NCBI GenBank assembly: GCA_900553755.1
Contig: USEX01000002.1
Location: forward strand, 19,264 to 83,263
DNA from: an uncultured Clostridium sp.
GTDB taxonomy: Bacteria > Bacillota > Clostridia > TANB77 > CAG-508
Length of the DNA stretch: 64,000 nt
Direction: 5' to 3'
Positions 60,042 through 64,000 of the stretch are shown here, in pieces. Made by a program: the position numbers and the translations under genes. Each line of letters opens with the position of its first letter. Position 1 is the stretch's first letter. Under the pieces are notes generated by a model, which did no database searches, had not been told where the DNA came from, and worked only from the letters and a program-made list of their open reading frames with translations.

Positions 60042-62225
60042 TTAATTTTTTATTTTCATTGATAATTTTACTTTTTGTTTTTCTTTATCTATTCCAATTA
60101 CTTGAACCTTAATTATGTCACCTATAGACACAACCTCTGATGGATTTTTGATAAATCTCTCACTCATTTCTGATATATGAACAAGTCCATCATGCTTTAC
60201 TCCTACATCCACAAAAGCTCCGAAATCCGTAACATTTCTGACTGTACCTGTTAATATCATTCCATCTTTTAAATCTTCAAATTTTAATACATCTGATCTT
60301 AATATTGGTTTTGGCATATCTTCTCTTGGATCTCTTCCTGGTTTAATAAGTTCATTTATTATATCTTTTATTGTAGGTTCTCCAACATTAAATTTTTTAG
60401 ATAATATTTTTATATTTTTTTCATTATTTATTTCAGATAATTTATTTTTTATTTCTTTTATTTTTTCTTTATTTAATAAATTATTTTTTTCAAAATTTTC
60501 TTCTTTTAAAATTTCTTCTGCAATATTATAACTCTCTGGATGAACTCCTGTTATTTCTAATGGATTTTTTCCATCTGGAATTCTTATAAATCCTGCACAT
60601 TGTTCATATGCAACTTTTCCTAATTTAGGAACCTTAAGTAATTCTTTTCTCTCTTTTATTTTTCCATTTTCTTCTCTATATTTTACAATATTTTTTGCAA
60701 TTGATTTATTGATTCCTGCAACATATGAAAGAAGTGATGGAGTCGCAGTATTTATATCTACCCCAACTGTATTTACCGCATCTTCAACAACGCCAGTTAA
60801 ACTTTCCTCTAATTTTTTTTGATTAACATCATGCTGATATTGCCCAACTCCAATTGCTTTTGGATCAATTTTTACTAATTCTGCTAATGGATCTTGCAGT
60901 CTTCTTGCTATAGAAATTGCCCCTCTTAAAGAAACATTAATATCCGGATATTCTTCTGTTGCAAGTTTCGATGCAGAATAAACAGATGCACCTGCTTCAG
61001 ACACAATTACGTAAACTAAATCCTTATCATATTTTTCTTTTACTTCTTTTATTAATTCCGACACAAATTGTTCTGATTCCCTTGAGGCCGTACCATTTCC
61101 TATTGCAAACATATTAACATTATATTTTAAAATTAATTTTGTAAGCTCTTTCTTTGCACCTTCCACATCATTTTGTGGTTCCGTTGGATATACGGTAGTA
61201 GTTTCTAATACTTTTCCAGTTTCATCAATTACTGCAATTTTACAACCAGTTCTATAAGCTGGATCAAAGCCTATAACAGTTTTACCCTTTATAGGGCTTA
61301 CCATTAATAATTGTTTTGCATTTTTTCCAAAAACTTTTATTGCTTGCTCTTCTGCCAGTTCCGTTAAATCTGCTCTTATTTCTCTATCTATCGATGGTTC
61401 TATTAATCTAGAAAAACTATCTTCTACACATTGCTCAATAATTTCTGCATATTTATTTTTATTATTTTTTATTAAATCGGATTTAATTATATTTAATATT
61501 TTTTCTGTATTTTTTTCTATTTTTACTTTTAAAAATTCTTCTTTTTCTCCTCTATTTATTGCTAAAATTCTATGGCTTGGAATTTTATTTATTTTTTCAG
61601 AAAAATCATAATACATCTCATAACTAGATTTTTCCTCTTTATTTACTGCTTTTGTTTTTATTATTCCCTCATAATGGCAATTTCTTTTAATAATTTTTCT
61701 ATATTTTGCGTTATCAGAAATCTCTTCTGATATAATATCTTTCGCACCATTTATAGCATCTTCTGCATTTTCTACGCCCTTTTCTTTATTAACATATAAT
61801 AAGGCTTCTTCATAAATATTAATTTTTTCATTTTGCTCTAGAATTGTTTTAGCTAACCCTTCCAATCCTTTTTCTTTAGCTATAGTAGCTCTTGTTCTCT
61901 TCTTTTGTTTATATGGCCTATAAATGTCCTCTACTTCAGCAAGTGTCATCGCATTTTCTAATTGCTTTATAATATCAGCTGTAAGTTTTCCTTGGTTATT
62001 TATAGAATTTTTAACTTCTTCCTTCCTTGATTCTAAATTTCTTAAATATGTTAATCTTTCATCTAAATTTCTTAATTCCTCGTCAGAAAGTCCTCCTGTT
62101 GCTTCTTTTCTATACCTGGCAATGAAAGGAATTGTATTTCCTTCATCTATTAATTTAATTGTATTTTCAACCTGAAATTGTTTTACATTCAATTCTTTTG
62201 CAATTATTTCATTAATATTATTCAT
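60042..62225 (-). CDS. tex: Tex family RNA-binding transcription accessory protein
   Basis: This 727-residue protein has the Tex layout: an N-terminal helical domain ('EGNTIPFIARYRKEATGGLS'), a YqgF/RNase H-like core ('VIGFDPAYRTGCKIAVIDET', 'AIGNGTASRESE'), a helix-hairpin-helix pair ('SLLSYVAGINKSIAKNIVKY', 'ELLKVPKLGKVAYEQCAGFI') and a C-terminal S1 domain ('GMILTGTVRNVTDFGAFVDV'). Tex binds RNA and acts in transcription elongation and stress tolerance. Normal length. Own transcription unit. Confidence 0.95.
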   Translation of the reverse strand: MNNINEIIAKELNVKQFQVENTIKLIDEGNTIPFIARYRKEATGGLSDEELRNLDERLTYLRNLESRKEEVKNSINNQGKLTADIIKQLENAMTLAEVEDIYRPYKQKKRTRATIAKEKGLEGLAKTILEQNEKINIYEEALLYVNKEKGVENAEDAINGAKDIISEEISDNAKYRKIIKRNCHYEGIIKTKAVNKEEKSSYEMYYDFSEKINKIPSHRILAINRGEKEEFLKVKIEKNTEKILNIIKSDLIKNNKNKYAEIIEQCVEDSFSRLIEPSIDREIRADLTELAEEQAIKVFGKNAKQLLMVSPIKGKTVIGFDPAYRTGCKIAVIDETGKVLETTTVYPTEPQNDVEGAKKELTKLILKYNVNMFAIGNGTASRESEQFVSELIKEVKEKYDKDLVYVIVSEAGASVYSASKLATEEYPDINVSLRGAISIARRLQDPLAELVKIDPKAIGVGQYQHDVNQKKLEESLTGVVEDAVNTVGVDINTATPSLLSYVAGINKSIAKNIVKYREENGKIKERKELLKVPKLGKVAYEQCAGFIRIPDGKNPLEITGVHPESYNIAEEILKEENFEKNNLLNKEKIKEIKNKLSEINNEKNIKILSKKFNVGEPTIKDIINELIKPGRDPREDMPKPILRSDVLKFEDLKDGMILTGTVRNVTDFGAFVDVGVKHDGLVHISEMSERFIKNPSEVVSIGDIIKVQVIGIDKEKQKVKLSMKIKN

Positions 62226-62262
62226 AATATTTTCCTCTTTCTGTAATTATTATTAAATAAAA

Positions 62263-62279
62263 CCGTTAATATATAACGG
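62263..62279 (-). terminator. Hairpin after the ABC-F gene
   Basis: CCGTTA and TAACGG arms with a 5-nt loop, followed on the minus strand by TTTTATTTAA. It separates the ABC-F gene from tex. Confidence 0.65.
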
Positions 62280-62289
62280 CTTTATTTTT

Positions 62290-63870
62290 CTACTCTATTC
62301 CTAAATATTCATTATAGGTTACTTCTCTATCTACTAGTTTATCAGCTTTTATATCAATTATTCTATTAGCTACAGTTTGCATCAATTGGTGATCATGTGA
62401 TGTAAAAATCATATTGCCTGTAAACTTACTCATTCCTTCATTTAATGCTGTAATACTTTCCATGTCTAAATGGTTAGTTGGCTCATCAAAAATCAAGAAA
62501 TTTGCTCCTGAAAGCATCATTTTTGAGAGAACACATCTTACCTTTTCTCCTCCTGATAAAACGTTTACCGGTTTTAATGCTTCCTCTCCAGAAAATAACA
62601 TTCTTCCCAAGAAACTTCTTACATAGGTTTCATCTGGATCTTTTGAATATTGTCTTAGCCAATCTGTAATAGATAAATCACTTTGGAATAAATAATTATT
62701 ATCTTTAGGAAAATAATTATTTGTAATTGTTGTTCCCCAAATTATTTTTCCTTCATCTGGTTCTAACTCTCCAGCAATTATCTGGAATAAAACAGTTTTT
62801 GCATTTTCGTTATCTGCAATAACAGCAATTTTATCGTTTGGCTTTACTGTAAATGAAACATTATCTAATATTTTTTCTCCATTTATCGTTTTTGATATAT
62901 TTTTAACTTGCAATATTTCATTTCCCGGTAATCTATCTGGTTTAAAATCAATATATGGATATTTTCTATTGGATGGAGTTATCTCATCTAATTGAATTTT
63001 TTCTAGTGATTTCTTTCTAGAAGTTGCTTGTTTTGATTTTGATGCATTAGCACTAAATCTGGCAATAAAAGCTTGTAATTCTTTTATTTTCTCTTCTTTC
63101 TTCTTATTTTGGTCTCTCATTTGCTTTTGTAGCAATTGACTTGATTCATACCAGAAATCATAATTTCCTGGATATACTTTTATTTTTCCGTAGTCTACAT
63201 CTGCTATATTAGTGCATACTTTATTTAAAAAATATCTATCATGTGACACTACAATTACGGTATTTTCAAAATTTATTAAAAATTCTTCTAACCAACTAAT
63301 GCTTTTTAAATCCAAGTCATTTGTTGGCTCATCTAATAATAATATATCTGGATTTCCAAATAATGCTTGGGCTAATAATACTTTTACTTTTTCTCTTGCT
63401 TCTAATTCTTTCATATATTTATAATGATTATCTGCAGCTATTCCTAAATCATTTAAAAGTATGGCTGCATCAGATTCCGCATTCCATCCATCTAATTCTG
63501 CAAATTTTTCCTCTAATTTTGCAGCCTTCATTCCATCTTCTTCAGAAAAATCTGGTTTAGCATAAATAGCTTCTTTTTCTTTCATTATTTTATATAAATC
63601 TTGATTTCCCATTATTACTGTATCTATAACAGTATTTTCTTCATAAGCAAAGTGATCTTGCTTTAATACAGAAATTCTTTCACCCTTTTCTTTTGTTACC
63701 TCACCCTTACTAGGTTCAAGTTCTCCTGACAAGACTTTTAAAAAAGTAGATTTGCCTGCGCCATTTGCTCCGATTATTCCATAGCAACAGCCTTTATTAA
63801 ATTTTATATTTACATCTTCAAACAAAGTTCTTTTTCCAAATCTTATTGTAACACCACTTGCAGTTAACAT
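62290..63870 (-). CDS. ABC-F family ATPase, YbiT/YkpA type
   Basis: This 526-residue soluble protein has two ABC domains and no membrane segment. The first ABC has Walker A 'GANGAGKST', Walker B 'PDILLLDEPTNDLD' and a degenerate signature ('LEAREKVKVLLAQ'). The second has Walker A-like 'ADNENAKTVLF' (weak), an intact signature 'VLSGGEKVRC' and 'FLIFDEPTNHLD'. The linker between them is the charged ABC-F (P-site) helix pair. The mix of degenerate and intact motifs matches the YbiT/YkpA group of translation factors, not the antibiotic-resistance ARE group. 63871-64000 upstream is A/T-rich with no gene. Confidence 0.9.
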   Translation of the reverse strand: MLTASGVTIRFGKRTLFEDVNIKFNKGCCYGIIGANGAGKSTFLKVLSGELEPSKGEVTKEKGERISVLKQDHFAYEENTVIDTVIMGNQDLYKIMKEKEAIYAKPDFSEEDGMKAAKLEEKFAELDGWNAESDAAILLNDLGIAADNHYKYMKELEAREKVKVLLAQALFGNPDILLLDEPTNDLDLKSISWLEEFLINFENTVIVVSHDRYFLNKVCTNIADVDYGKIKVYPGNYDFWYESSQLLQKQMRDQNKKKEEKIKELQAFIARFSANASKSKQATSRKKSLEKIQLDEITPSNRKYPYIDFKPDRLPGNEILQVKNISKTINGEKILDNVSFTVKPNDKIAVIADNENAKTVLFQIIAGELEPDEGKIIWGTTITNNYFPKDNNYLFQSDLSITDWLRQYSKDPDETYVRSFLGRMLFSGEEALKPVNVLSGGEKVRCVLSKMMLSGANFLIFDEPTNHLDMESITALNEGMSKFTGNMIFTSHDHQLMQTVANRIIDIKADKLVDREVTYNEYLGIE

Positions 63871-64000
63871 ACTTTCCTCCTAATTTTTATTATTTATAAA
63901 ATTATATATTATTTTTATATATTTTTCAATCTTTTTATTTTATTTATATTTTATATAATTAATTTAATAATTATTTTTTTATTATATTTAAAATTTAATA

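Noticed and set aside
62290..63870. Damaged ABC signature (LEARE) in the first ABC domain of the ABC-F protein as a sign of decay
   Set aside because: YbiT-group proteins commonly have a degenerate first signature; the rest of the protein is intact.

Overview
The window is a chromosomal segment of a low-G+C, Gram-positive anaerobe, most likely an uncultured gut-type member of Clostridia. The evidence is the strongly A/T-biased sequence, AGGAGG-type ribosome sites, the oxygen-sensitive class III ribonucleotide reductase, Gram-positive wall proteins (LCP, VanW-type, DacF-type PBP, sortase-type surface proteins) and the standard code with TGG for Trp. No rRNA, CRISPR array or replication origin was seen.

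Layout. 1-2449: anaerobic ribonucleotide reductase (nrdD and a partial nrdG). 2887-13550: three large secreted surface proteins (vWA, DUF11, SdrD_B/Cna-B types), all on the minus strand. 13648-17362: a membrane protein, a pentapeptide-repeat protein, a decayed response regulator, an unusual protein joining a helicase-associated domain, a sigma region 4 and an RNA polymerase alpha-CTD, and initiator tRNA-fMet. 17423-32864: housekeeping and envelope genes (comEA, DacF-type PBP, LCP ligase, CvpA, DUF5711, YkvI, a Gld-type ABC exporter, YhbY, M18 aminopeptidase, VanW, S66 peptidase) and two tRNA-Arg genes.

33011-45227: a tRNA-Pro(TGG) gene carries an integrative mobilizable element bounded by 17-bp direct repeats (33075-33091 and 43781-43797). 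It has a RepA_N-like initiator, cargo (CYTH-like protein, P-loop kinase, TnpV, AlbA_2 ATPase, DUF6076-like and DUF5662-like proteins), a candidate oriT, mobC and relaxase, and an HTH-xis-int module. A second, related but decayed element sits directly behind it in tandem and has lost its right end. 45228-47743 is an accessory zone with gene remnants, Nudix, GNAT and a DUF6076 protein.

48043-59868: the most distinctive locus. An HtrA-type protease is divergent from a 2482-residue NRPS with the order C-A-T-C-A-T-R. The first A domain reads out as a threonine code, and the terminal reductase predicts release of a dipeptide aldehyde of the kind known from gut Clostridia. The NRPS stop overlaps the start of a 7TM-type sensor kinase. 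Next comes a response regulator with an HD-GYP domain, split by one frameshift. 60042-63870: tex and a YbiT-type ABC-F ATPase close the window.

The loci best worth follow-up are the NRPS/kinase/HD-GYP locus, the HA-sigma4-alphaCTD protein and the tandem mobilizable elements with a strikingly conserved oriT-like block.
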